From CAZOVK01 sp964583165 (GTDB lineage: Bacteria > Bacillota > Clostridia > Lachnospirales > WRAX01), in NCBI GenBank assembly GCA_964583165.1, contig CAZOVK010000056.1, forward strand, positions 1 to 15,066: a stretch of 15,066 nt of DNA, in the 5' to 3' direction. Made by a program: the position numbers and the translations under genes. Below are positions 1 through 5,685 of the stretch, in pieces (position 1 is the stretch's first letter; the number at the start of each line of letters is the position of its first letter). Below the pieces are notes generated by a model. The model had not been told where the DNA came from and ran no database searches. It saw only the letters and a program-made list of their open reading frames with translations.

Positions 1-83
1 TCATAGCCATTTGTGACAAACAACTCCCATGCTACGTCCAGAATCCGCTTGACCGTCGCCTCGGGGAATTTATTTCTAGCCAT
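1..83 (-). CDS. TetR/AcrR-family transcriptional regulator, N-terminal fragment
   Basis: Only the first 27 codons lie in the window; the gene runs off the left edge. The visible start, MARNKFPEATVKRILDVAWE followed by LFVTNGY, is the first helix of a TetR-type helix-turn-helix DNA-binding domain (the usual pattern is an 'I-L-x-A-A-x-x-L-F-x-x-x-G-Y' helix leading into the HTH). The ATG is at 83-81. Just upstream on the same strand are a strong promoter and a perfect palindrome in the operator position, which fits the autorepression common in this family. The ligand and target genes cannot be judged because the rest of the protein is outside the window. Confidence 0.85.
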   Translation of the reverse strand, partial: MARNKFPEATVKRILDVAWELFVTNGY

Positions 84-102
84 AGTTTCATCGCCTTTTG
101 AT

Positions 103-119
103 ACATACCGCCGGTATGT
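103..119. promoter_or_regulatory. Palindromic operator in front of the tetR-type gene
   Basis: ACATACCG-C-CGGTATGT is a perfect inverted repeat with 8-bp arms and a 1-bp centre. It starts 2 bp downstream of the -10 box of the regulator's promoter and ends 20 bp before its start codon. A palindrome placed here is where a TetR homodimer would block its own transcription. Symmetry and position are seen directly; that this protein binds it is inference. Confidence 0.75.
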
Positions 120-121
120 TT

Positions 122-150
122 AATATATCATGCGCCATAGTCTTTGTCAA
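122..150 (-). promoter_or_regulatory. Sigma-A type promoter of the tetR-type gene
   Basis: Read on the minus strand, a perfect -35 TTGACA (150-145) is followed by a 17-bp spacer and a -10 TATATT (127-122). The -35 lies only 15 bp beyond the stop codon of the HAD hydrolase gene, so the regulator can be transcribed independently of that gene. Confidence 0.8.
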
Positions 151-164
151 TACCAAATTTTTTA

Positions 165-848
165 TCAATAGACTATGTCTTCAATCTCTGAAAGTCGCTT
201 AATCTCATATGTCACAAACACACCCGTATTATTCGGCTTACTAAGTGGGTTAAACCAACACGTATTAATACCCGAATTATTCCCTCCCTTCATGTCGGCA
301 GACAGCGAGTCGCCCACGATTAAGACGCGGCTCTTGTCAGAAACTTCGAGCGCCCTAAGCACATGCTCGAAAAACTCAACCTGCGGCTTTTGAAACCCTA
401 CATCACTCGATACGAAGATATGGGGCAGAGAGTCCTTAATAGCCGACCTTTTAATACGACTATATTGCACAGCAGACACACCATTCGTCACAATCGCGAT
501 TCGATGCGTCTTGCTCAACCTCTCGCATATCTCCAATGCGCCGTCGATTAAGTCTGCGCCCTGCCCTAACCGCTCAAGATAATAGGCATTAAAAGCCGCC
601 GCGTCTGCGTTGATGCCTAGCAAATCAAACAATTTCTCATACCGTCTGACAACCAGTGTATCCTTATCAATCTCGCCGCGCTCATGAGCCGCCCAGTGCT
701 CTTGGTTTATGCGCCTATACTCCGAGTGGTATGACTTTTCAAAATGAAGCCCAAAATGCTCAAACGAGGCCCTAAAACCCGCCGCTTCTGCTTTATCATA
801 ATCAAACAACGTGTTATCCGCATCAAACAATATCGTGTCGTATCTCAA
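165..848 (-). CDS. yjjG: YjjG/YfnB-type HAD-superfamily nucleotidase
   Basis: A 227-residue cytosolic HAD hydrolase, the usual length for the YjjG/YfnB subfamily, whose E. coli member is a pyrimidine nucleoside 5'-monophosphatase with a house-cleaning preference for non-canonical nucleotides. All four HAD motifs are visible: motif I DADNT (Asp9 nucleophile, Asp11 acid/base), motif II with Thr121 in IVTNG, motif III Lys154 in FQKPQ, and motif IV GDSLSAD (179-185) for Mg binding. The alpha-helical cap between residues 16 and about 95 fits the C1 class. The start is TTG at 848-846; an in-frame TAG six codons upstream excludes a longer form, and GGATGGGG lies just before it. It could be co-transcribed into the downstream tetR-type gene. 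The HAD assignment is secure; the exact substrate is inferred from the family. Confidence 0.85.
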   Translation of the reverse strand: MRYDTILFDADNTLFDYDKAEAAGFRASFEHFGLHFEKSYHSEYRRINQEHWAAHERGEIDKDTLVVRRYEKLFDLLGINADAAAFNAYYLERLGQGADLIDGALEICERLSKTHRIAIVTNGVSAVQYSRIKRSAIKDSLPHIFVSSDVGFQKPQVEFFEHVLRALEVSDKSRVLIVGDSLSADMKGGNNSGINTCWFNPLSKPNNTGVFVTYEIKRLSEIEDIVY

Positions 849-877
849 TGTTACCCCATCCTTCTAACCTTTTTTAT

Positions 878-906
878 ATTATAACACAAACCGACACTTT
901 GCGCCA
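878..906 (-). promoter_or_regulatory. Probable promoter of the HAD nucleotidase gene
   Basis: On the minus strand a consensus -10 TATAAT (883-878) with the extended TGn element (TGTTATAAT) lies 17 bp from a weak -35 TGGCGC (906-901). The extended -10 would compensate for the poor -35. Transcription would start near 871, giving a leader of about 25 bases before the TTG start. Confidence 0.55.
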
Positions 907-926
907 CTATTCGCTTGTGGTATAAT
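899..926 (+). promoter_or_regulatory. Probable promoter of the vanY-regulator-kinase operon
   Basis: An extended -10, TGGTATAAT (box TATAAT 921-926), lies 16 bp from a TTGCGC -35 (899-904). This -35 overlaps the -35 of the opposing promoter. A short inverted repeat GTTAA-ATA-TTAAC (931-943) falls around the expected start point and could bind a regulator, but this is weak. The leader to the ATG at 1009 would be about 75 bases. Confidence 0.6.
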
Positions 927-1008
927 CTTAGTTAAATATTAACCATTCAACGCCCGTCATTTTGAAATGCTGTGTTATTATGTTGTCAGACTTGTTTAGG
1001 GGGTATAT

Positions 1009-1917
1009 ATGACAATAGTAAACAAAAGACGCTTCGTACTGACAATGATTGTGCTTTTAAGTATCCTGCTTGGAACACTCATCTTTTCGGACGCGTCAAA
1101 ACTGAATAAGGTTCAGGCCTATATCACAAAGCTAACAGGGGGCTTAGGGCGTTCCGCCTCAAATCTGTCAGACAGAATTTCATACGCCCCCGTTGACTTA
1201 AAAACATCAGACATTGCGCTATCTGATGTAATAAAGGAAGACTTTTTGGTTCTCGTAAACACAGACCACTACATCCCGTCTGATTTTAACGCCGAAGTCG
1301 TGAACGCTTACGGCATTATCCCGCTGTCGCGCAGTAACATTGACATCAACCCAACCGCTCTGACAGCCGTCACACGTATGTTTGACGATGCGCGCACACT
1401 TGGTTATAATAAATTTTTGGTAAACAGCGGCTTCCGCACATATGACTACCAAAAGGGTTTGTACGACGAATCAGCCGACAAGAGTTACGTTCAAAAGCCG
1501 GGCGCAAGCGAACACCAGACGGGGCTTGCCATTGATATAGCCTACACAGGCATCGAAGCCGACAACATGGACAAAACGCCAGAGGGCATCTGGCTCATGG
1601 AGAACGCGTGGCGTTACGGCTTCATCATGCGCTACCCCGCCGACAAGACAGACATAACGGGTATCAGCTTCGAGCCGTGGCATTATCGTTATGTGGGCAT
1701 AGAGCACGCGGCGTACATCTACGCCAACGGGTTTTGCCTTGAAGAATACGTAGATAAGCTTAAAGACGGCACTGTGTATACCATAGACACGGACTTCGGC
1801 GAGTCGCTGGTCTATTACACAACAGAAAACGCCGATAAAATCGATTTACCGAAAGGCGCTGATTACGCCGTTTCCGGCGACAATTGCGGCGGTTATATAG
1901 TCACTGTGAGGAAGTGA
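1009..1917 (+). CDS. vanY: VanY-like membrane-anchored D-alanyl-D-alanine carboxypeptidase (peptidase M15B)
   Basis: A 302-residue zinc peptidase predicted to act outside the membrane, removing the terminal D-Ala from peptidoglycan pentapeptides. Residues 6-8 are basic (KRR), followed by one hydrophobic helix (about 9-27) that is a signal anchor; I see no lipobox. The LAS/VanY fold is at roughly 85-240. The metal motif SxHxxGxAxD is SEHQTGLAID (167-176; ligands His169 and Asp176), and the third ligand plus catalytic Glu are in FEPWHY (Glu222, His225). GFRT (141-144) carries the conserved substrate-binding Arg. The last 60 residues form an extra tail. The ATG has AGGGGG (998-1003) five bases upstream. 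It is the first gene of a three-gene unit with a VanR-like regulator and a kinase. No vanH/A/X-type ligase genes are in the window, so housekeeping wall remodelling is as likely as glycopeptide resistance. Confidence 0.9.
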   Translation: MTIVNKRRFVLTMIVLLSILLGTLIFSDASKLNKVQAYITKLTGGLGRSASNLSDRISYAPVDLKTSDIALSDVIKEDFLVLVNTDHYIPSDFNAEVVNAYGIIPLSRSNIDINPTALTAVTRMFDDARTLGYNKFLVNSGFRTYDYQKGLYDESADKSYVQKPGASEHQTGLAIDIAYTGIEADNMDKTPEGIWLMENAWRYGFIMRYPADKTDITGISFEPWHYRYVGIEHAAYIYANGFCLEEYVDKLKDGTVYTIDTDFGESLVYYTTENADKIDLPKGADYAVSGDNCGGYIVTVRK

Positions 1918-1922
1918 AAGCT

Positions 1923-2627
1923 GTGGAATACACGATTTTAATCTGTGACGACGACGAGGACATTCTCTCGGCCTTAGAAATCTATCTAAAGCAGGAGAAT
2001 TACAAGGTCATAAGGGCACAAAACGGGAAAATCGCGCTTGAGAAACTATCGGCGCATGAAATACATCTGATTTTGTTAGACGTGATGATGCCTATTCAAG
2101 ACGGCATCGTCACAGCAGTAAAGATTCGCGAAACCAGCAATATACCCATCATCTTTCTAAGCGCAAAGAGCGAAGACACCGACCGCGTTCTTGGGCTGAA
2201 CATGGGCGCGGACGATTATGTGACCAAACCGTTTAACCCCGTTGAGTTGACGGCGCGTGTTCGGGCACATTTGCGACGTTATGCGCGTCTGGGCGGCATG
2301 AGCGTTCAAGAAAAAGAAACGGGTGTTTACCGCACGGGCGGTCTTGTGCTCGACGACAATACCAAACAGGTCACGGTTGACGAAGAACCCGTCACGCTCA
2401 CCGCGACAGAATATAACATACTGAAACTGCTCATGTGTAATCTGGAGCGCGTCTACTCAGCCAATCAGATTTATGAGCAGGTCTGGGGCGAACCGCCGTT
2501 TGGTATCGGCAAACTTATCTCCGTTCACATTCGCCATATCCGTGAAAAGATAGAGATTGACCCGAAAGAACCGCGATACCTAAAAATTTTGTATGGGCTT
2601 GGTTATAAGGTGGTGAAGTTGGATTGA
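1923..2627 (+). CDS. OmpR/VanR-type response regulator
   Basis: A 234-residue two-component regulator of normal length. The receiver domain (about 3-120) has the acidic pocket DDDED at 9-13, phospho-acceptor Asp53 in LLDVMMP, the conserved Ser80 in FLSAK and Lys102 in VTKPF. The winged-helix domain (about 137-234) shows LTATEYNIL...VYSANQIYEQVWG and the wing YLKILYGLGYKV. The order and wording of the receiver resemble VanR. I chose GTG at 1923 because GAGGAAG (1908-1914) sits about eight bases upstream and it begins directly at the domain; an upstream in-frame TTG at 1884 would overlap vanY by 34 bases and adds no homologous residues. It lies 5 bases after the vanY stop and overlaps the kinase start by 4 bases, so the three genes should be co-expressed. 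It probably controls this operon and other wall genes (inference). Confidence 0.92.
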   Translation: MEYTILICDDDEDILSALEIYLKQENYKVIRAQNGKIALEKLSAHEIHLILLDVMMPIQDGIVTAVKIRETSNIPIIFLSAKSEDTDRVLGLNMGADDYVTKPFNPVELTARVRAHLRRYARLGGMSVQEKETGVYRTGGLVLDDNTKQVTVDEEPVTLTATEYNILKLLMCNLERVYSANQIYEQVWGEPPFGIGKLISVHIRHIREKIEIDPKEPRYLKILYGLGYKVVKLD

Positions 2628-4018
2628 GCAAAACCTATAATTATTGGTATTGGATGCTCTATATCGGGCTGGTTGGGCTATATATATGCGCGTATGTAAT
2701 CTTTTGTAATTGGAGCCAAGTTTTCAGCTATTTCTCATACAGGCTGTTGGGCCTTCGTGGCTACGAAGGGTTATACGCTTTTGTAGCAATCGGTGTTATG
2801 CCCCTTTTTGGTATGACGTGGCGCGCCGCGTGGGTTTTGATTAAATCTGAACGGCTGAATATACCTTCGGCTCGGCGTTTTAGCTTACCCGTTGTCACCG
2901 TATTCTGCATACTTGCGTTGATTTGGTGTTATTTTCAACTGACAACCTACTCGCGCGGAAGCGTTTTCTTCTTCGTGGCAATGCCCATTATAGCGTATAT
3001 TACCACCACAATTTGGGTTCTGCGCTTCATTGTGTTTATACAGAAACACAAACTACACGAAAACTTCCCATGGTATATGTTTTACAAACAGTTCCCCTTG
3101 CCGAACATTATATCTTTATGTGTGACAATCATTTTGGGCGTTACGGGCATGGGCTTTTTGTTTTTGGTTGCTTCTATACGGATGCAGAACTCCGAAGCGT
3201 TACTGTCAACCTTATTCGTGGGTTTGCTCTGGTTCCCTCTTCTGTCTGTTCTCGCCAAACATATCTCACTGTTCGCCGCTACAAAGAACGCCGAGTTTGA
3301 CAAAACCAAAGACAGCCTAATCCGCGCAGAACGCCTTAAAACCGAGCTTATCACAAATGTGTCACACGACATCAAAACCCCTCTTACATCTATTATCAAC
3401 TATGCGGGGCTTCTGAACGGTCAAGGCTTAAATGACGAAGAAATACGCGATTATGCGCGGGTTATTCACTCTAAATCATTGCGCTTAAAAAGCCTCATTG
3501 AAGATTTAATCGAAGCTAGCAAGGCGGGCACGGGTAATATCACCATCAAATTCGAGCGTATCAACTTCTGTGAACTCGTGGGGCAAATTCTCGGCGAATA
3601 CGACGAACAGTTTGAGCGCGGCGGTTTGAGGGTAATCTCTACAATCCCCGACTTCCCGATAAACATTACGGCTGACGGGCGACATCTCTGGCGGCTTATG
3701 GATAATCTGTTCTCTAATGCACTGAAATACTCAGCGCCCGCCACGCGCATCTATGCCGATTTGTATATAACAGACGAATACGCCGCGTTTGCGCTAAAAA
3801 ACATCAGCAAGGAGCCGCTCAACATATCGGCTGACGAGCTTATGGAACAATTCGTGCGCGGAGACCGCGCCCGCTTGACTGAGGGCAGCGGGCTGGGGCT
3901 GTTCATCACAAGGAGCCTAGCCGAAGCTATGGGCGCACGCTTTGAAATCAACATCCACGGCGATTTGTTTGAAACCTTGCTCATTTTCGCCTTGAAAGAC
4001 CCCACACGGCGACAGTAG
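2624..4018 (+). CDS. Six-helix membrane sensor histidine kinase, partner of the VanR-like regulator
   Basis: A 464-residue sensor kinase. The N-terminal half is nearly all membrane: hydrophobic helices at about 8-29, 47-73, 88-108, 113-139, 161-184 and 192-218, with short loops and no sizeable extracellular domain. HisKA follows, with NVSHDIKTPL giving phospho-acceptor His248. In the ATPase domain the N box is DNLFSNALKYS (360-370) and the G2 box is EGSGLGLFITRSLA (420-433). The usual DxGxG (G1) motif is replaced by LKNISKEPLNISADEL, a form I associate with a VanS-related clostridial kinase subgroup. The start is TTG at 2624, overlapping the regulator's TGA as TTGA, which implies coupled translation; Met11 (ATG at 2654) is the alternative. 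The mostly intramembrane sensor suggests detection of a lipid-linked or membrane-inserted signal, unlike two-helix VanS; this is inference. Confidence 0.9.
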   Translation: MSKTYNYWYWMLYIGLVGLYICAYVIFCNWSQVFSYFSYRLLGLRGYEGLYAFVAIGVMPLFGMTWRAAWVLIKSERLNIPSARRFSLPVVTVFCILALIWCYFQLTTYSRGSVFFFVAMPIIAYITTTIWVLRFIVFIQKHKLHENFPWYMFYKQFPLPNIISLCVTIILGVTGMGFLFLVASIRMQNSEALLSTLFVGLLWFPLLSVLAKHISLFAATKNAEFDKTKDSLIRAERLKTELITNVSHDIKTPLTSIINYAGLLNGQGLNDEEIRDYARVIHSKSLRLKSLIEDLIEASKAGTGNITIKFERINFCELVGQILGEYDEQFERGGLRVISTIPDFPINITADGRHLWRLMDNLFSNALKYSAPATRIYADLYITDEYAAFALKNISKEPLNISADELMEQFVRGDRARLTEGSGLGLFITRSLAEAMGARFEINIHGDLFETLLIFALKDPTRRQ

Positions 4019-4049
4019 CTGTTAATGATTACAAAATTGCTCAAATTTA

Positions 4050-4078
4050 TTGATTTCGACTTTCAGTAATTCTATAAT
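4050..4078 (+). promoter_or_regulatory. Promoter of the acidic-protein gene
   Basis: A -35 TTGATT (4050-4055), a 17-bp spacer and a perfect -10 TATAAT (4073-4078) precede the small acidic gene. The start point should be near 4085, with a leader of about 30 bases. I see no terminator between the kinase stop (4018) and this promoter, so read-through from the upstream operon may add to expression. Confidence 0.7.
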
Positions 4079-4115
4079 CATAGTATAGAACATTTATTAA
4101 CAGGGGGATTCTACA

Positions 4116-4373
4116 ATGATTGATAACGATTACGAAGAGTTCGAGGAAGATTTTGAAGATTACGACGAAGACGACGACTTTGATGATGAAGATTTTGATG
4201 ACGATGATGAAGATTATGACGACGACGAAGATGATGATGACTTCGACGACGATGATGATGATGACTTCGACGACGATGATGACGAAGATGATGACTTCGA
4301 CGATGATGACGACTACGACGACGATGACTACGAAGATGATGAAGATGACTATGACGAGGGCGACGACGACTAA
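4116..4373 (+). CDS. Small, extremely acidic Asp-rich protein of unknown function
   Basis: I do not recognise this 85-residue protein. Counting residues gives 55 Asp and 13 Glu (80% acidic), 7 Phe and 6 Tyr, and one each of Met, Ile, Asn and Gly; there is no Lys, Arg, His, Cys, Ala, Leu or Val. The aromatics are spread singly through the chain (positions 6, 9, 13, 16, 22, 27, 34, 43, 51, 61, 67, 72, 79), so it is an acidic polymer with regular aromatic stickers and almost certainly disordered. Expression signals are strong: a good promoter, AGGGGGA (4102-4108) eight bases before the ATG, a TAA stop and a terminator. It lacks a signal peptide, so it should stay in the cytosol. Possible roles are Ca/Mg buffering, DNA mimicry or binding to basic proteins; none can be chosen from sequence. 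The neighbouring frames are low-complexity shadows of this repeat. Confidence 0.75.
   Translation: MIDNDYEEFEEDFEDYDEDDDFDDEDFDDDDEDYDDDEDDDDFDDDDDDDFDDDDDEDDDFDDDDDYDDDDYEDDEDDYDEGDDD
4233..4301 (+). repeat. Internal GAY-codon repeat with three exact 15-bp copies
   Basis: GATGATGACTTCGAC occurs exactly at 4233-4247, 4257-4271 and 4287-4301, spaced 24 and 30 bp, always in frame and encoding Asp-Asp-Asp-Phe-Asp. It lies within a longer run of GAT/GAC/GAA codons covering most of the acidic gene. Copy number could change in multiples of three by slippage without breaking the frame. Confidence 0.8.
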
Positions 4374-4411
4374 TCAACTCGCCGCCGCTTGACTTTAACC
4401 ATTTCACATTA

Positions 4412-4447
4412 AAAGCCCACCTGCTTTCGCTGGTGGGCTTTCTTTCT
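4412..4447. terminator. Rho-independent terminator, probably bidirectional
   Basis: AAAGCCCACC (4412-4421) pairs with GGTGGGCTTT (4432-4441); inside it two further GC pairs close a TTTC tetraloop. The plus strand continues as a T-rich TTTCTTTCT, ending the acidic-protein transcript. On the minus strand the stem ends in TTTT, so it may also stop the five-gene operon whose last stop is at 4505. The two transcripts converge here. Confidence 0.8.
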
Positions 4448-4504
4448 ACTGTTTTATCCAACAGACTTGTTTATGCCTGCAAGTATAATAGGAGCGATAA
4501 AAAT

Positions 4505-5668
4505 CTATCCCCTAGCCGCCCCATTCAAATCCTTCCCCTTTATGGCCGCTTCAACGAGCGGTGGCAACATGTCAGGCGTACAGGCAAAACACGGTATTAC
4601 GAGAGCCGCGATTTTTTTGGCGAGATGTTCATCATAGGCAGGGCGGCCACTGTCAGACAGCGACAACAACACCAGCGTCTTCACACCCGCCGCGTGTAGG
4701 TTTTCGAGTTTCGTAATCAGTGCCTTTTCAACACCGCCCTCATACAAATCAGAAATAAGTATGAAAATCGTCTTTTTGGGGTCATTTATAAGCTCCGCGC
4801 AATACTGAACAGACTTGTTAATGTCTGTGCCGCCGCCCAGTTGAACGCCAAACAGCACATCAACAGGGTCATTGCGACAGACCTCGGTCAAATCAACAAC
4901 CTCCGTATCAAACGCGATAACATGCGTGTCGAGTGACGGCATAGACGCGAAAATCGCCCCCATGACAGACGCGTAAATAATAGATTCTGCCATTGAGCCA
5001 CTCTGGTCTATATCTAAAATGACCGTCCATTCCTTGTGGCGGCGCGCGCGTTCAAAGAAGTAGAAACTGCTCGGTATGAGTTTCTTGCGTTCGCGGTCAT
5101 AATGTTTTAGGTTGCGCGTAATCGTGCGCTTGATGTCCATTGTCGAAACAGATGGTATCGGGGAATGGTTACGCCGATTTAACGCCCCCGTCACGGCGCG
5201 GCGCAAGTCGTTCTCTAACCGCTTCATGATGTCTTTGACCACAGCGCGGACGAGTTCCCGCGCCTGTTCCTTCGCCGTTTCGGGGATTTTCGCGCTTAGA
5301 GCCATGATGGTTGATACCATTTTGATGTCTGGCTTCACAGTCGAGAGTAATTCCGGCTCCATGAGCAGTTGCGTTAAACCCTTGCGCTGTATCGCGTCTG
5401 ACTGTATGACAGACACCACCCTGTCCGGGAACATCTTCCGCACGTCAGCTAGCCATTTGGCTATGTTCGGGGCGCTCTTACCTGTTCCCGCTTGACGCTG
5501 ACTGCTCTTTGCGCCCGCGTCACCGCTCGTTTCGTCATAGATAGACGCAAGCGCACTGTCCATGAGACGTTCTTCGTCCGATAGTTCCGCGCCTATGCCT
5601 AACGCGCCCAACTTCTCGTCAGCATCTTTGCCCAGAATCAAGCGCCAGCGTTTCAGTTTTTCTTCCAT
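4505..5668 (-). CDS. VWA-domain protein, YehP type
   Basis: A 387-residue cytosolic protein. A helical N-terminal part (about 1-200) precedes a von Willebrand A domain (about 212-375) with a complete metal-ion-dependent adhesion site: DxSxS as DQSGS (Asp221, Ser223, Ser225), Thr281 in GGGTD and Asp307 in LISDLYEGG. VWA proteins of this kind partner MoxR AAA+ ATPases encoded beside them and are thought to bind a client through the metal site while the ATPase remodels it. The charged, low-complexity stretch at about 45-67 is probably a linker. It is the last gene of the operon; its ATG (5668-5666) follows the DUF5682 stop by 17 bases and has AAGGTG upstream. It corresponds to E. coli YehP by motif pattern and gene order. 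The domain is secure; the client is unknown. Confidence 0.9.
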   Translation of the reverse strand: MEEKLKRWRLILGKDADEKLGALGIGAELSDEERLMDSALASIYDETSGDAGAKSSQRQAGTGKSAPNIAKWLADVRKMFPDRVVSVIQSDAIQRKGLTQLLMEPELLSTVKPDIKMVSTIMALSAKIPETAKEQARELVRAVVKDIMKRLENDLRRAVTGALNRRNHSPIPSVSTMDIKRTITRNLKHYDRERKKLIPSSFYFFERARRHKEWTVILDIDQSGSMAESIIYASVMGAIFASMPSLDTHVIAFDTEVVDLTEVCRNDPVDVLFGVQLGGGTDINKSVQYCAELINDPKKTIFILISDLYEGGVEKALITKLENLHAAGVKTLVLLSLSDSGRPAYDEHLAKKIAALVIPCFACTPDMLPPLVEAAIKGKDLNGAARG

Positions 5669-5685
5669 ATATACACCTTATTCGG

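Noticed and set aside
1884..1922. A longer response regulator starting at TTG 1884
   Set aside because: It overlaps vanY, has no RBS, and adds residues without similarity to receiver domains; GTG 1923 has GAGGAAG at good spacing.
1009..4018. A full glycopeptide-resistance cluster
   Set aside because: Only VanY-, regulator- and kinase-like genes are present; no ligase, dehydrogenase or dipeptidase gene is visible.
4233..4301. CRISPR-like spaced repeats
   Set aside because: The units are short, in frame, unequal in spacing and lie in one low-complexity coding tract.
4120..4392. A Met/Thr/Lys-rich plus-strand frame over the same acidic gene
   Set aside because: It is the +1 shadow of the repeat; the RBS spacing fits the ATG at 4116.
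4111..4461. A His/Arg-rich minus-strand open frame opposite the acidic gene
   Set aside because: It is the complement of the GAT/GAC tract, has no ribosome site and runs through the terminator stem; the plus-strand frame has all expression signals.
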